DNA of 64,000 bases from Polaromonas sp. (GTDB taxonomy: Bacteria > Pseudomonadota > Gammaproteobacteria > Burkholderiales > Burkholderiaceae_C). The position numbers and the translations under genes are program-made. Below, in pieces: positions 23,365-31,929 of the stretch. Under the pieces are notes generated by a model, which made no database searches, was not told the DNA's origin, and was given only the letters and a program-made list of their open reading frames with translations. The DNA lies in the NCBI RefSeq assembly GCF_029945925.1, contig NZ_JAQSDN010000036.1:155875-219874 (forward strand), given 5' to 3'. The stretch's first letter is position 1. Each line of letters begins with the position of its first letter.

Positions 23365-26052
23365 ATGCTCGCCCTTCTTTCCACCTTCTCCTGGCAGGAG
23401 CTGCTGCACCACAAGTGGCGCAACGCGGCGGCCGTGGTGGCCGTCATGCTCGGTGTGGCGCTGGCGTTTTCGGTGCAACTGATCAATGCCTCGGCCTTAG
23501 CCGAGTTTTCGCAGGCCGTGCGTTCGGTCAACGGCCAGCCCGACCTGGAGCTGCGCGCGGTGCGCGGCGGGTTTGACGAAGCGGTCTACGCGCGGGTCGC
23601 CAACCACCCGCAGGTGGCGCTGGCCAGCCCGGTGCTGGAGTTCAGCACCTACGCCGTCGCCATGAATGGGCAGCGGGTGGCCTTGCGCGTGGTCGGTGTC
23701 GATGCGCTGGTGGTCGCCGCGCTGGCACCGGCCCTGATGCCCGTGCCCTCGGCCGGGGCCGAACGCCTGGCCCTGCTCGCCCCCGGCGCGGTTTTCCTCA
23801 ACGCGGCAGGGCGGCAAAACCTGCCCGGCGAACGGCTGCAGTTGCAAAGCGGCCTGCAGTTGCTGGACGCCCGGGTGGCCGGCAGTATCAGCGCCAGCGG
23901 TGCGGCGCTGGCGGTGATGGACATAGGCGCGGCGCAGGAACTGTTTGGCCGGCTCGGCCAGCTCTCGCGCATCGACATCCGCCTGCAGCCTGGTGCCGAC
24001 CGTGCCGCTTTCATCACCTCGCTGCAACTGCCGGCCGGCATCACGGCCACCGAGCCGGGCGACGACGCGCAGCGCGTGAGCAACCTGTCGCGGGCCTACC
24101 GCGTCAACCTCACCGTGCTGGCGCTGGTGGCGCTGTTCACCGGCGCCTTCCTGGTGTTTTCGGTGCTGTCGCTGAGCGTGGCCAAACGCGCGCAGCAGTT
24201 TGCCCTGCTCGGCGTGCTGGGCCTGACCGGCCGCGAACGCCTGCGCCTGGTGCTCTGGGAGTCGGCGCTGCTGGGCACGGTCGGCAGCGCCGCCGGCATT
24301 GCGCTGGGCACGGCGCTGGCCGCGCTGGCGCTGCGGGTGCTGGGCGGCGACCTGGGCGGCGGCTACTTTTCCGGTGTGGCCCCGGCCCTGCAGTGGAATG
24401 CGGGCGCGGCCGTGGTGTACGGCCTGCTCGGCGTGGCCGCGGCGCTGGTGGGCGGCTGGTGGCCGGCGCGCGCCGCGCAAAAGCTGCCGCCGGCGCAAAC
24501 CCTCAAGGGCCTGGGCGCACCACCGGCCGGCGGCACGCCGTACCGGCTCAGCCTGCTGCTGATGGCCGCCGCCGGCCTGCTGGCCTTGACGCCGCCGGTC
24601 TTTGGCATTGCACTCGGCGCCTACCTGTCGGTCGGGTTGCTGCTGGTCGGCGGCATCAGCGCGCTGCCCTGGCTGATTGCCCTGCTGTACGACCGCATCG
24701 CCCCGCATGTGTCGCGCCGCCTGCTGCCGCTGCTGGCGGTGGAACGCGCGCGCCGTGTGCGCGGCAGTGCGGCAGTGGCCGTCAGCGGCGTGGTCGCCTC
24801 GTTGAGCCTGGCCGTGGCGCTGACGGTGATGGTGGCGAGTTTTCGCGACTCGGTCACCCACTGGCTGGACGTAGTGCTGCCGGCCGACCTGTATGTGCGC
24901 ACGGCCAGCTCCACCGCCGCCAGCGACACGGTGTTTTTCTCGCCGGCGTTTGTGCAGGCGCTCGCGCAGCTGCCGGGCGTGGCGCGCCTGGGCACGCTGC
25001 GCGTGAGCTCCCTGCTGCTGGACCCCAACCAGCCCGCGGTGGCGCTGATTGCGCGCGACCTGCAGGACCCCGCCGGCAGCCTGCCACTGGTGGGCAGCGC
25101 GCTGCCGGTGCCGGCCGGTCACGTGGCGATTTATGTGAGCGAGCCCATGGTCGACCTGTACGGCGCCCGCCCGGGTACCGTGTTCGCCCCGCTTTCACAG
25201 TCTTTTACGGCTCTGGCCCTTGATGGACGGGCGCAAGCAGCTATGAATTCAGGAGCAAACGAAGCGACACCCAGGAAGGATCCGCGCAGCGAAGGGCCGC
25301 CCCGAGCAAGCGACGGCCCCCTGGTCGGGCATCCTTCGACAGGCTCAGGACGAACGGAAACACGGGGCGACAAGCGTGGGGGCGAACAGTTCTACGTGGC
25401 CGGTGTCTGGCGTGACTACGCGCGCCAGTTCGGCGCCATTGCCATGGACAGGCGCGACTTTGAAGCCCTCACCGGCGACCGGCGCGTGAACGACCTGGCC
25501 TTGTGGCGCGCGCCCGGCGCGGGCGACGCGCAACTGCAGCAGGCCGTGCGCGCGCTGGCGCAGGCGCAGACGGGTTCGGGCGAGCTGATCGAGTTTGCGT
25601 CCAGCGGCCAGATCCGCGCCACTTCGCTGCGCATTTTCGACCGCAGCTTCGCCGTGACTTACTGGCTGCAGGCCGTGGCCATTGCGATCGGCCTGTTCGG
25701 CGTGGCGGCCAGCTTCAGCGCGCAGGTGCTGGCGCGGCGCAAGGAGTTTGGCCTGCTGGCCCACCTGGGGCTGACGCGCCGGCAGATTCTCACGCTGGTG
25801 GCCGGTGAAGGCGCCGCCTGGACACTGGCTGGCGCGCTGGCCGGGCTGGGCCTGGGCCTGGCCGTGTCGCTGGTGCTGGTGCATGTGGTCAACCCGCAAA
25901 GCTTTCACTGGACCATGGACCTGGCCCTGCCCTGGGCGCGGCTCTTGGGCCTGTGCGCGGCGGTCATCCTGGCTGGCACCGTCACCGCCTGGCTGGCCGG
26001 GCGCGCAGCGGCGGGCAAGGATGCTGTGTTGGCCGTCAAGGAAGACTGGTAG
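23365..26052 (+). CDS. ABC transporter permease, FtsX/MacB type with two FtsX domains
   Basis: About 895 residues. An N-terminal helix (NAAAVVAVMLGVALAFSVQLI) is followed by a periplasmic domain, a first FtsX unit near 250-400, central helices, a second periplasmic domain and a final FtsX unit near 765-895. The two-domain permease partners a LolD-like ATPase and usually acts on lipids or lipoproteins at the inner-membrane surface. No ATPase is adjacent; the nearest is at 11.5 kb. ATG 23365 is chosen over in-frame upstream codons because the first helix follows directly. Residues about 612-672 are a non-conserved segment encoded by family A and family B repeats. Confidence 0.85.
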   Translation: MLALLSTFSWQELLHHKWRNAAAVVAVMLGVALAFSVQLINASALAEFSQAVRSVNGQPDLELRAVRGGFDEAVYARVANHPQVALASPVLEFSTYAVAMNGQRVALRVVGVDALVVAALAPALMPVPSAGAERLALLAPGAVFLNAAGRQNLPGERLQLQSGLQLLDARVAGSISASGAALAVMDIGAAQELFGRLGQLSRIDIRLQPGADRAAFITSLQLPAGITATEPGDDAQRVSNLSRAYRVNLTVLALVALFTGAFLVFSVLSLSVAKRAQQFALLGVLGLTGRERLRLVLWESALLGTVGSAAGIALGTALAALALRVLGGDLGGGYFSGVAPALQWNAGAAVVYGLLGVAAALVGGWWPARAAQKLPPAQTLKGLGAPPAGGTPYRLSLLLMAAAGLLALTPPVFGIALGAYLSVGLLLVGGISALPWLIALLYDRIAPHVSRRLLPLLAVERARRVRGSAAVAVSGVVASLSLAVALTVMVASFRDSVTHWLDVVLPADLYVRTASSTAASDTVFFSPAFVQALAQLPGVARLGTLRVSSLLLDPNQPAVALIARDLQDPAGSLPLVGSALPVPAGHVAIYVSEPMVDLYGARPGTVFAPLSQSFTALALDGRAQAAMNSGANEATPRKDPRSEGPPRASDGPLVGHPSTGSGRTETRGDKRGGEQFYVAGVWRDYARQFGAIAMDRRDFEALTGDRRVNDLALWRAPGAGDAQLQQAVRALAQAQTGSGELIEFASSGQIRATSLRIFDRSFAVTYWLQAVAIAIGLFGVAASFSAQVLARRKEFGLLAHLGLTRRQILTLVAGEGAAWTLAGALAGLGLGLAVSLVLVHVVNPQSFHWTMDLALPWARLLGLCAAVILAGTVTAWLAGRAAAGKDAVLAVKEDW
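25201..25260 (+). repeat. family A dispersed repeat inside the FtsX-type permease gene
   Basis: GCTCTGGCCCTT...GGGCGCAAGCAGCTATGAATTCAGGAG, translated as ALALDGRAQAAMNSGA. It is read in the same phase as the copy in mutL (PPALSPWAQPAINFGA). Confidence 0.75.
25333..25357. repeat. family B repeat inside the FtsX-type permease gene
   Basis: A single arm TTCGACAGGCTCAGG followed by ACGAACGG, 72 bp after the family A copy. It is translated as STGSGRTE, nearly the ATGSGRTE of the MutL copy. Confidence 0.75.
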
Positions 26053-26218
26053 GCCGGTTCGCCAGCTTTGCGGCCGGCTGTTTGCTGCCGGCTATGCAGC
26101 GGCAGTGGGCGATGCGCGCTTTCTTTTGCTTACCAACATGACGCTTTGAAGGCGGCATTGTCATCACAACGCCGCATGATCGGCCTACGATGAACACATC
26201 ACTCAACAAGGCATCACC

Positions 26219-26425
26219 ATGGCGCCCGCTCAATACCGCATTGAAAGCAGGAACACGCTAAGAGGCAGCCTGCTCCCGCCCAACACCCTCCGGCAACTCT
26301 ACGCAGACCGCTCACTGGCCGTGGCCGTCGCGGTCAAAAGCCTGGCCGACCCGACCTGCCAGGAGATCCGTGTGGTGCACGTCGCCAGCGGCGAAATTGT
26401 TTTCCAGACGGCGCCGAGGCACTGA
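26219..26425 (+). CDS. small conserved-looking hypothetical protein
   Basis: 68 residues, MAPAQYRIES...VVHVASGEIVFQTAPRH. No family recognised. It has no signal peptide or membrane segment; the C-terminal strand pattern VRVVHVASGEIVF-like suggests a small beta-rich fold. It starts at ATG 26219 with AAGG upstream and ends 6 bp before the convergent LysR gene. The coding potential rests on the clean frame and codon use, so confidence is moderate. Confidence 0.5.
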   Translation: MAPAQYRIESRNTLRGSLLPPNTLRQLYADRSLAVAVAVKSLADPTCQEIRVVHVASGEIVFQTAPRH

Positions 26426-26431
26426 CCCCCG

Positions 26432-27319
26432 TCAAGCCTGGCGGAACTGCGCCAGCGTCAGCAGCAGGTTGCGGGTGGCGCCGTCCACCGCTTCCAGCGG
26501 CCTGTGTGCCACCGCGGTGTGGCGCGTCAAGGCGGGCTTGAGCGGAACCACCTGCACCCCTTGGTGCAACTGCTCACCAGCATGTTCCAGCGGCAGCATC
26601 GCCGCGCCGTAACCCGCGGCCACCAGGCTTTTCATGGCCTCGTTGTAGTTGAGCTCGATGCGGGTGCGCGGGCTCAGGCCCGCGTCGGCAAACCACTCCA
26701 TGGTCAGGCGGTACATCTGCGTGGTCGAGTCGTTGAAGATCAGCGGCCGCGCGGCCAGCCATTGCGGCGTGATGCGTTTGGGCACGGTCCATGCCCGGGG
26801 CACAAAGGCCATCATCGGGTCGCTGCGCCAATGCGTCATGACAATGCCGGGCCGGTCCGCCTGCGGCAGGGCCACCAGCCCCACATCCAGCGTGCCCTGG
26901 CTGAGCCGCTCCATGGACTGCGTCGAGCCCAGGATGCTGACCTCGACATCAATGTCCGGGTGGGCGCGTTCCATGGCCTTGAGCACCTCGGGCAGCAGGT
27001 AGACCAGCACGCCGGTCGAGCTGCCCAGCCGCACGCGGCCGGTGCGGCCCTCGACATGGCGCTGCACGGCGTCCACCGCGTCGTCGGCATCGCGCAGCAG
27101 GCGCCTGGCGCGCTCAACCAGCACCACGCCGGCCGCGGTGGGCTCCACCTTTCTGCCGCCGCGCAGCACCAGCGTTGCCCCGAGCCGGCTTTCCAGCTCG
27201 CTGATGTGCAGGCTCACGGTGGGCTGGGCCAGGTGCAGCGCGCGCGCGGCCGCCGAAAAGGTGCCGAGGTCGGTGATGGCCACCAGGGTGCGGAGTTGGT
27301 CAAGATTCAGTTCGCGCAT
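26432..27319 (-). CDS. LysR-family transcriptional regulator
   Basis: 295 residues. The N-terminal winged helix (LNLDQLRTLVAITDLGTFSAAARALHLAQPTVSLHISELESRLG) is followed by a periplasmic-binding-like sensor domain from about 90 (VRLGSSTGVLVYLLPEVLKAM). It is divergent from the DUF1127 gene, with 92 bp between starts and a palindrome in that gap, so it probably controls that gene and itself. The effector is unknown. Confidence 0.9.
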   Translation of the reverse strand: MRELNLDQLRTLVAITDLGTFSAAARALHLAQPTVSLHISELESRLGATLVLRGGRKVEPTAAGVVLVERARRLLRDADDAVDAVQRHVEGRTGRVRLGSSTGVLVYLLPEVLKAMERAHPDIDVEVSILGSTQSMERLSQGTLDVGLVALPQADRPGIVMTHWRSDPMMAFVPRAWTVPKRITPQWLAARPLIFNDSTTQMYRLTMEWFADAGLSPRTRIELNYNEAMKSLVAAGYGAAMLPLEHAGEQLHQGVQVVPLKPALTRHTAVAHRPLEAVDGATRNLLLTLAQFRQA

Positions 27320-27327
27320 CAGAAATC

Positions 27328-27344
27328 CTGATAGTTTTGATCAG
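27328..27344. promoter_or_regulatory. inverted repeat between LysR and DUF1127 genes
   Basis: CTGAT, 7 bp, ATCAG: a perfect dyad in an AT-rich 92-bp divergent gap, nine bases from the regulator start. LysR regulators bind such interrupted dyads, usually with T-N11-A, which this only loosely resembles. Confidence 0.45.
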
Positions 27345-27411
27345 AAAACTCAACTTCCACAATACCACGATCCACCGCACCATCGGGGACTTCCATCTCA
27401 GGAGTACCGCC

Positions 27412-27639
27412 ATGCTGCACAAGACCCTCGTCCTCCCCTTCGCCGCCTTGGCGCGCGGACTTGCACGACGGCTGCAGCCCAGGCCAGGCGGGCCGGTGCA
27501 GGACAAGGGGTTGCGGCAAAGCCGTGCCGAGCTGGAGCAGATGAGTACGCGGGAGCTGAACGACCTGGGCATAAGCCGTGGCGACATTCCCGCCCTGCTC
27601 GACGACCCGGCGGGCTGGCGCAGGGACAGGCATTGTTAA
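27412..27639 (+). CDS. DUF1127 domain protein
   Basis: 75 residues. The conserved C-terminal part reads RAELEQMSTRELNDLGISRGDIPALL, the DUF1127 signature; the N-terminal half is basic (ARGLARRLQPR). ATG 27412 is chosen over 27337 because CAGGAG lies eight bases before it and the family protein is short. DUF1127 proteins bind RNA and affect phosphate or stress physiology in alphaproteobacteria; the role here is unknown. Confidence 0.78.
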   Translation: MLHKTLVLPFAALARGLARRLQPRPGGPVQDKGLRQSRAELEQMSTRELNDLGISRGDIPALLDDPAGWRRDRHC

Positions 27640-27719
27640 TGGCTTTGATGTCCTCGTGATTCAGGACACCCCGCCCTTCCGGCCGATGGTGATGTTTTCG
27701 CGACTCACGACACCCCACC

Positions 27720-27790
27720 CGTTCGGGCTGAGCCTGTCGAGGCCTGTCCTGAGCTTGACGAAGGGCCCTTCGACAAGCTCAGGGCGAACG
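27720..27790. repeat. family B repeat cluster, intergenic
   Basis: Three arms in a row: GTTCGGGCTGAGCCTGTCGA, CCTGTCCTGAGCTTGACGAA, and CTTCGACAAGCTCAGGGC in the opposite sense. First and last arms can form a hairpin between the DUF1127 and universal stress genes, whose 3' ends converge here; it might act as a bidirectional terminator. Confidence 0.75.
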
Positions 27791-27813
27791 CGAGCAAGGG
27801 GCCAGGCGGCCGG

Positions 27814-28251
27814 TCAGTGGGTGATGGCCACCAGCACGCTGCAGGGCGCGTGTTCGATCAGCGACTTGGACACCGAACCGCGCCACCAGCGCGCCGCCCA
27901 GCCATCCAGATGTTTGTGACCCACGACGATCAAATCGGCGTTGATCTTTTTCGCGTACTTGGTGATTTCGTCGACGGTTTCACCAACCACCACCTCCCCT
28001 TTGGCCTGGTGGCCCGCGCCGGCGAGCTGGCGCAAGCCCTCGTCCAGAATGCCTGTGTATTTTTCCTTCTCGTGTTCGGCCAAACTTCTGTCGTACACGC
28101 CGCCTTCCACACCGATCAGGTCCATGTAAAGCGGCGTCACGGCAATCAGGGTCAGCGAGGCCTGGCTCCACTGCGCAATCTCCTGGCAGTCCAGCAGCGC
28201 CTTCTGCCCCGCCTTGGAGCCGTCATACGCCAACAAAATTTGCTTGTACAT
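27814..28251 (-). CDS. universal stress protein, single domain
   Basis: 145 residues, one Usp domain: YKQILLAYDGSKAGQKAL at the start and DLIVVGHKHLDGWAARWWRGSVSKSLIEHAPCSVLVA at the end. The GHKHLD...GSVS stretch departs from the ATP-binding G-x2-G-x9-GS(S/T) motif, since the first glycine pair is altered, so nucleotide binding is uncertain. It is transcribed alone, facing away from the AttH-like gene. No convincing FNR box was found upstream. Confidence 0.88.
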   Translation of the reverse strand: MYKQILLAYDGSKAGQKALLDCQEIAQWSQASLTLIAVTPLYMDLIGVEGGVYDRSLAEHEKEKYTGILDEGLRQLAGAGHQAKGEVVVGETVDEITKYAKKINADLIVVGHKHLDGWAARWWRGSVSKSLIEHAPCSVLVAITH

Positions 28252-28378
28252 GGGTGCATCTCCTGCAGAGAGTCAAAGGGAAAGGTTTCATCAACGCTTC
28301 AAGGATAGACCTTACACCCGGCCCTCGCAACCCGGTGTTGTCCCGCACACCGGCCGTGCTTGCTGCGAAAATGATTCG

Positions 28379-29473
28379 ATGCGCCGTCCCGCCACACCCG
28401 CCCCTCTTTCGCACAGCCCGGTGCGCCGCCGCCTGTTGCAGGCACTGGCTGCAGGCATGGCGGCCGGCGCCCGCCCGGCCTTCGCACTGCCCGCCAGGGT
28501 GCTGCAGTTTCCGCGCGACTTTGGTGCACACCCCGACTTTCGCACCGAGTGGTGGTACATCACCGGCGCCGTCAGTACCGGCACGCCTATCTTCGGCTTC
28601 CAGTTGACCTTTTTCCGCTCGCGCGTGGACGGCACGCAGGCCATGGCCTCGAAGTTTGCCGCCAGGCAACTGATTTTTGCGCACGCCGCCATCACCGATG
28701 TCCAGGGCAAGAAACTCTGGCACGACCAGCGCATTGCGCGCGAAGGTTTCGACATCGCCAGCGCCGACACCCAGGGCATGGCCCTCAAGCTGCGCGACTG
28801 GACGCTGAACAGCGATGGCAAGACCCACACCGCAAAACTCCCAGCCACCGACTTCAGCCTGGACCTGCAGTTCACCGAAACCCAGCCGCTGCTGCTGCAG
28901 GGCAACCAGGGCCTGTCGCGCAAGGGCCCGGAAGCGAAGCAAGCCAGTTACTACTACAGCCTGCCGCAACTGGCGACGCGCGGCGCACTGACCGTCAAAG
29001 GCCAGAAGTTCGAGGTCACGGGCAAGGCCTGGCTGGACCATGAATGGAGCGAAGAGATCCTGCACCCCGATGCCACCGGCTGGGACTGGATAGGCATGAA
29101 CCTGGACGACGGCAGCGCCCTCACCGCTTTCCGTTTGCGTGACAAACAGGGCCAGGCGCTTTGGGACGGCGGCTCGTTTCGCTCCGCCAGTGGTGCACTC
29201 CACATCTTCAGCCGCGGCGAGGTGATCTTCCAGCCGCTGCGCCGCTGGAAAAGCCCGTTGAGCCAGGCCAGCTACCCGGTCGAATGGCTGGTGCGCACGC
29301 CGGCCGACGTCTACACCGTGCGTGCCGTCATCGACAACCAGGAGCTCGACAGCCGCCAATCCACCGGCGCGATCTACTGGGAAGGCCTGAGCGAGCTGAT
29401 AGACAGCAACGGCAAGATCGTCGGGCGCGGCTACCTGGAGATGACGGGTTACGCTTCGCCGCTGCGGCTGTAA
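28379..29473 (+). CDS. AttH/CrtC-like secreted lipocalin-type protein
   Basis: 364 residues of the COG5621 group (AttH, hydroxyneurosporene synthase family). RRRLLQALAAGMAAGARPAFA at the N-terminus looks like a twin-arginine or Sec signal. The conserved start of the mature domain is FPRDFGAHPDFRTEWWYITGAV; later FEVTGKAWLDHEWSEEIL and GWDWIGMNLDDGSALTAFRLRD are typical. Despite the name carotenoid 1,2-hydratase, no carotenoid genes are nearby. In other genomes such genes sit with a LolD-like ATPase and an FtsX permease; both occur in this window, but not adjacent. Confidence 0.82.
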   Translation: MRRPATPAPLSHSPVRRRLLQALAAGMAAGARPAFALPARVLQFPRDFGAHPDFRTEWWYITGAVSTGTPIFGFQLTFFRSRVDGTQAMASKFAARQLIFAHAAITDVQGKKLWHDQRIAREGFDIASADTQGMALKLRDWTLNSDGKTHTAKLPATDFSLDLQFTETQPLLLQGNQGLSRKGPEAKQASYYYSLPQLATRGALTVKGQKFEVTGKAWLDHEWSEEILHPDATGWDWIGMNLDDGSALTAFRLRDKQGQALWDGGSFRSASGALHIFSRGEVIFQPLRRWKSPLSQASYPVEWLVRTPADVYTVRAVIDNQELDSRQSTGAIYWEGLSELIDSNGKIVGRGYLEMTGYASPLRL

Positions 29474-29690
29474 CGCGCATCGCCCTGCCTCAAATCTGCC
29501 CCCACGTGCCGAGCTCGATCACGCAGTTGTCGGCGGGCAGAAGATGTCGGCAACGCTACCCTTTCTCAAGCGACGGCGGAGCGACGTGGGAAACAAATTG
29601 GGTGATGACGTTCACGCGTGCGGACTGATCGCCTGCAAAGCGTCACGGGTGCGCGTGGCCTGCTGACGGATTGTCTTCAGGGCCACCACC

Positions 29691-30590
29691 ATGCATGTCC
29701 TTCTCAAGAAACTTTCAACGCTGGCGGCCCTCGCCCTCTGCGCGCTGACGCCCACCGCGGGTGCGGCAGAGCTCAAGGACTTTCTCGCCCTGCCCAAACC
29801 TGCGCCTACACACGAAATCAGCTACGGCGCCGCGCAAAGCCAGGGCATTGATGTTTTCCTGCCGGCGGGCAAAGGCCCGCACCCGGTGGCCATCCTGATT
29901 CACGGCGGCTACTGGTCGGACTTTCCGGGGGCCGGGCGTGAACAGATGCGGCCGCTGGCGTCCGACTGGGCGCGGCGCGGCATCGCAGTGTGGAGCATTG
30001 GTTACCGACGCGCCAACGAGGCCGGCGGCGGCTACCCCCACTTGTACCGCGCCGTGGCGACCGCGGTGGACCGGCTGCGCAGCGAAGCGGCCAGGCTCGG
30101 GATCGACTCAACGCGCAGCGTGCTGTCCGGCGATTCGGCCGGCGGGCATCTGGCGCTGTGGGCGGCCTCGCGCACACGCTTGCCGGTCTGCAGCCCATTG
30201 CACCAAGGCGGCGAGCCGCTGCCGGTGCGTGGCATGGTGAGCATCGCCGGTGTGGGCGACCTGGCCGCGTTTGCCCCGCGCCTGCCCGGCAGTTGCGGGC
30301 GCGGCATCCTGGAGCGCCTGAGCGGCGGGGGCAGCGACGCTTATGCCGATGTGTCACCGGCGCGGCTGGGCCTGCCCGAGATGGTCAGATCCGTGGTGAT
30401 GGTCAGCGCGGCCAACGACCAGATCGTGCCGCCGCTTGCCGCGCGCCAGTACCGCAACGCGCTGGCCGCAGACGCCGCGAGCCGCGTGCGCCTGCGCGAT
30501 GTGGCGGCTGCCGGTCACTTCGACCTGGTGACCCCGGGCACACCGGCTTTCGAGGCGGTGTTCGAGGAAGTGCAGCGATTGCTGCAGTAA
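29691..30590 (+). CDS. secreted alpha/beta hydrolase
   Basis: 299 residues with a Sec signal peptide ending near TAGAAE. The oxyanion motif is HGGYW, the nucleophile elbow GDSAGGHLALWAA, the acid lies in ANDQIVPP, and the histidine in AAGHFDLV. This is the esterase/lipase or kynurenine-formamidase-like branch (COG0657); periplasmic localisation makes an esterase most likely. The 217 bp before it show no gene or signal I can support. Confidence 0.82.
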   Translation: MHVLLKKLSTLAALALCALTPTAGAAELKDFLALPKPAPTHEISYGAAQSQGIDVFLPAGKGPHPVAILIHGGYWSDFPGAGREQMRPLASDWARRGIAVWSIGYRRANEAGGGYPHLYRAVATAVDRLRSEAARLGIDSTRSVLSGDSAGGHLALWAASRTRLPVCSPLHQGGEPLPVRGMVSIAGVGDLAAFAPRLPGSCGRGILERLSGGGSDAYADVSPARLGLPEMVRSVVMVSAANDQIVPPLAARQYRNALAADAASRVRLRDVAAAGHFDLVTPGTPAFEAVFEEVQRLLQ

Positions 30591-30602
30591 GCGCCTTCCC
30601 AA

Positions 30603-30660
30603 ACAAAATCGGCCTCCTGACCATATCCAGCAATCGCTGGCAGCTATCCTTTTTGCAGCA
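30603..30660 (+). repeat. family A dispersed repeat, intergenic (degenerate)
   Basis: ATCGGCCTCCTGACC...GCTGGCAGCTATCC follows the hydrolase stop by 13 bp. The middle is diverged but the ends and spacing fit the family. Confidence 0.6.
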
Positions 30661-30776
30661 TCTGACGGCCGACACCCCCTCGATGTCCTCAGAACAACTT
30701 GCCTGCGCATTAACTGCGGTGCTGTGGGCCGTCATCACGCACAACTTGCTGCAGGGCCTGCCAAGCCGCCACGGGC

Positions 30777-31604
30777 TTATCGGCGCGGCCAGGCCAGGTA
30801 CTTGCGCAGTTCGGCCTCTATGCTCAGCGTGGTCAGCCAGGAAGTCTTCGGGTTTTCCGGCAAGGCGCTGTTTTCCAGGCGGATGGCGAAGCGGCCGAAG
30901 TCGCCTTCGACTTCCAGCTCATGCACGTTTTTGCTGACGGCCGGATCGGCCAGCAGGCGCACCCCGGTTTTCTCGAAGCCCACGCCGGCCAGCGCAACGG
31001 CGGCGGTGACGTTGGTGTTTTTGGGGTACAGGTGCGCCGCGTCGGCGGCCGAACCCTCGAACAGCAGCGTGGCTTCGCCGATGGCACCCAGGTCACAGAC
31101 CTGCTCGGCCGGCGTGCCCAGCCAGGCCTGTGGCGGCTTGCGCCCGGTGTAACGCACCAAGCGGATACCGGCACCGCGTGCCGCGGCCAGCGCATCCAGT
31201 CCGCCGATGGCGCCCGACACGGTGATCAGCCGTGCGCGGCCCGCATTCGCCGCGGCCGCAAGCGACTCGCGCAGGGCTGCGTCGCCGAGCGCGCCCAGGG
31301 ACACAACGATCACGTCCACGCCGGCTTGCAGCAAGGGTGGCACCACCGAGCTGACAACCTCATGGACAGCGCATTCGACAGCCAGGTCGGGTTTCCAGCG
31401 CAGCAGTGCGTCGGTGTCTGTGAATATTTCAAGCCCGGGCGCGTGTCCGTGAGCCGCAGTCGAGCCGGCGCGCACCAGCGCAGCCACCGGGGCGCCCGGC
31501 AGGATGGACGACTGGATGCTGGCCAGCAGATTGCGGCCGATGGCGCCCAGGCCGAGGATGGCGATGCGCGGGGTGGAGCGGTCTGAAGCGGGGGATGAAG
31601 TCAT
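30777..31604 (-). CDS. L-aspartate dehydrogenase
   Basis: 275 residues. The N-terminal Rossmann motif is IAILGLGAIGRNLLAS. The C-terminal catalytic half contains YPKNTNVTAAVALAGVGFEKT, diagnostic of aspartate dehydrogenases (NadX type), and ISGAIGGLDAL-like VSGAIGGLDALAAA. It oxidises L-aspartate to iminoaspartate or oxaloacetate with NAD(P). No nadA or nadC is adjacent, so a catabolic or redox role is as likely as NAD synthesis. Confidence 0.87.
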   Translation of the reverse strand: MTSSPASDRSTPRIAILGLGAIGRNLLASIQSSILPGAPVAALVRAGSTAAHGHAPGLEIFTDTDALLRWKPDLAVECAVHEVVSSVVPPLLQAGVDVIVVSLGALGDAALRESLAAAANAGRARLITVSGAIGGLDALAAARGAGIRLVRYTGRKPPQAWLGTPAEQVCDLGAIGEATLLFEGSAADAAHLYPKNTNVTAAVALAGVGFEKTGVRLLADPAVSKNVHELEVEGDFGRFAIRLENSALPENPKTSWLTTLSIEAELRKYLAWPRR

Positions 31605-31690
31605 GGCGTGTCGGAGAAAGGAATGCTGTGCTTATACCTGCACTGCGAAGACACGGACACCGACACTGCCTCGCCGACACCTCGCGATCT

Positions 31691-31748
31691 CGCATATTTG
31701 GCCTCCAGCCCTTATCTGGCGGGCGCAGCAGCTATCAATTTGGCAGCT
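31691..31748 (+). repeat. family A dispersed repeat, intergenic
   Basis: TTTGGCCTCCAGCCCTTATC...GCAGCAGCTATCAATTTGG, one of the best-preserved copies. It is the only feature seen in the 325-bp gap from 31605 to 31929 between aspartate dehydrogenase and the DUF305 protein. Confidence 0.85.
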
Positions 31749-31929
31749 TCCGGCACGCCATCGGCCGGACGCCCTACCGCCAGCCTCCCCGTCGTTTTCC
31801 TACAGCTTTTGTCAGGTCGTGCGGACAGGGCTGGCCGCCCGCATCCCCCACGATCAGGCTTTTGCGGCACGGGTAAGGCACGGGTCAGGTAGCCCGGTGC
31901 CATGGTTTTCTGTCAGAAAGGGATTTCAG

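Noticed and set aside
28283..28300. FNR-like half site upstream of the single-domain Usp (TTGATGAAAC on the minus strand)
   Set aside because: Only one half matches, and it lies about 40 bp from the start codon, too close for class II activation.
31595..31892. Plus-strand open frames in the gap before the DUF305 gene
   Set aside because: They run through the family A repeat, have no homology or ribosome binding site, and lie partly antisense to aspartate dehydrogenase.
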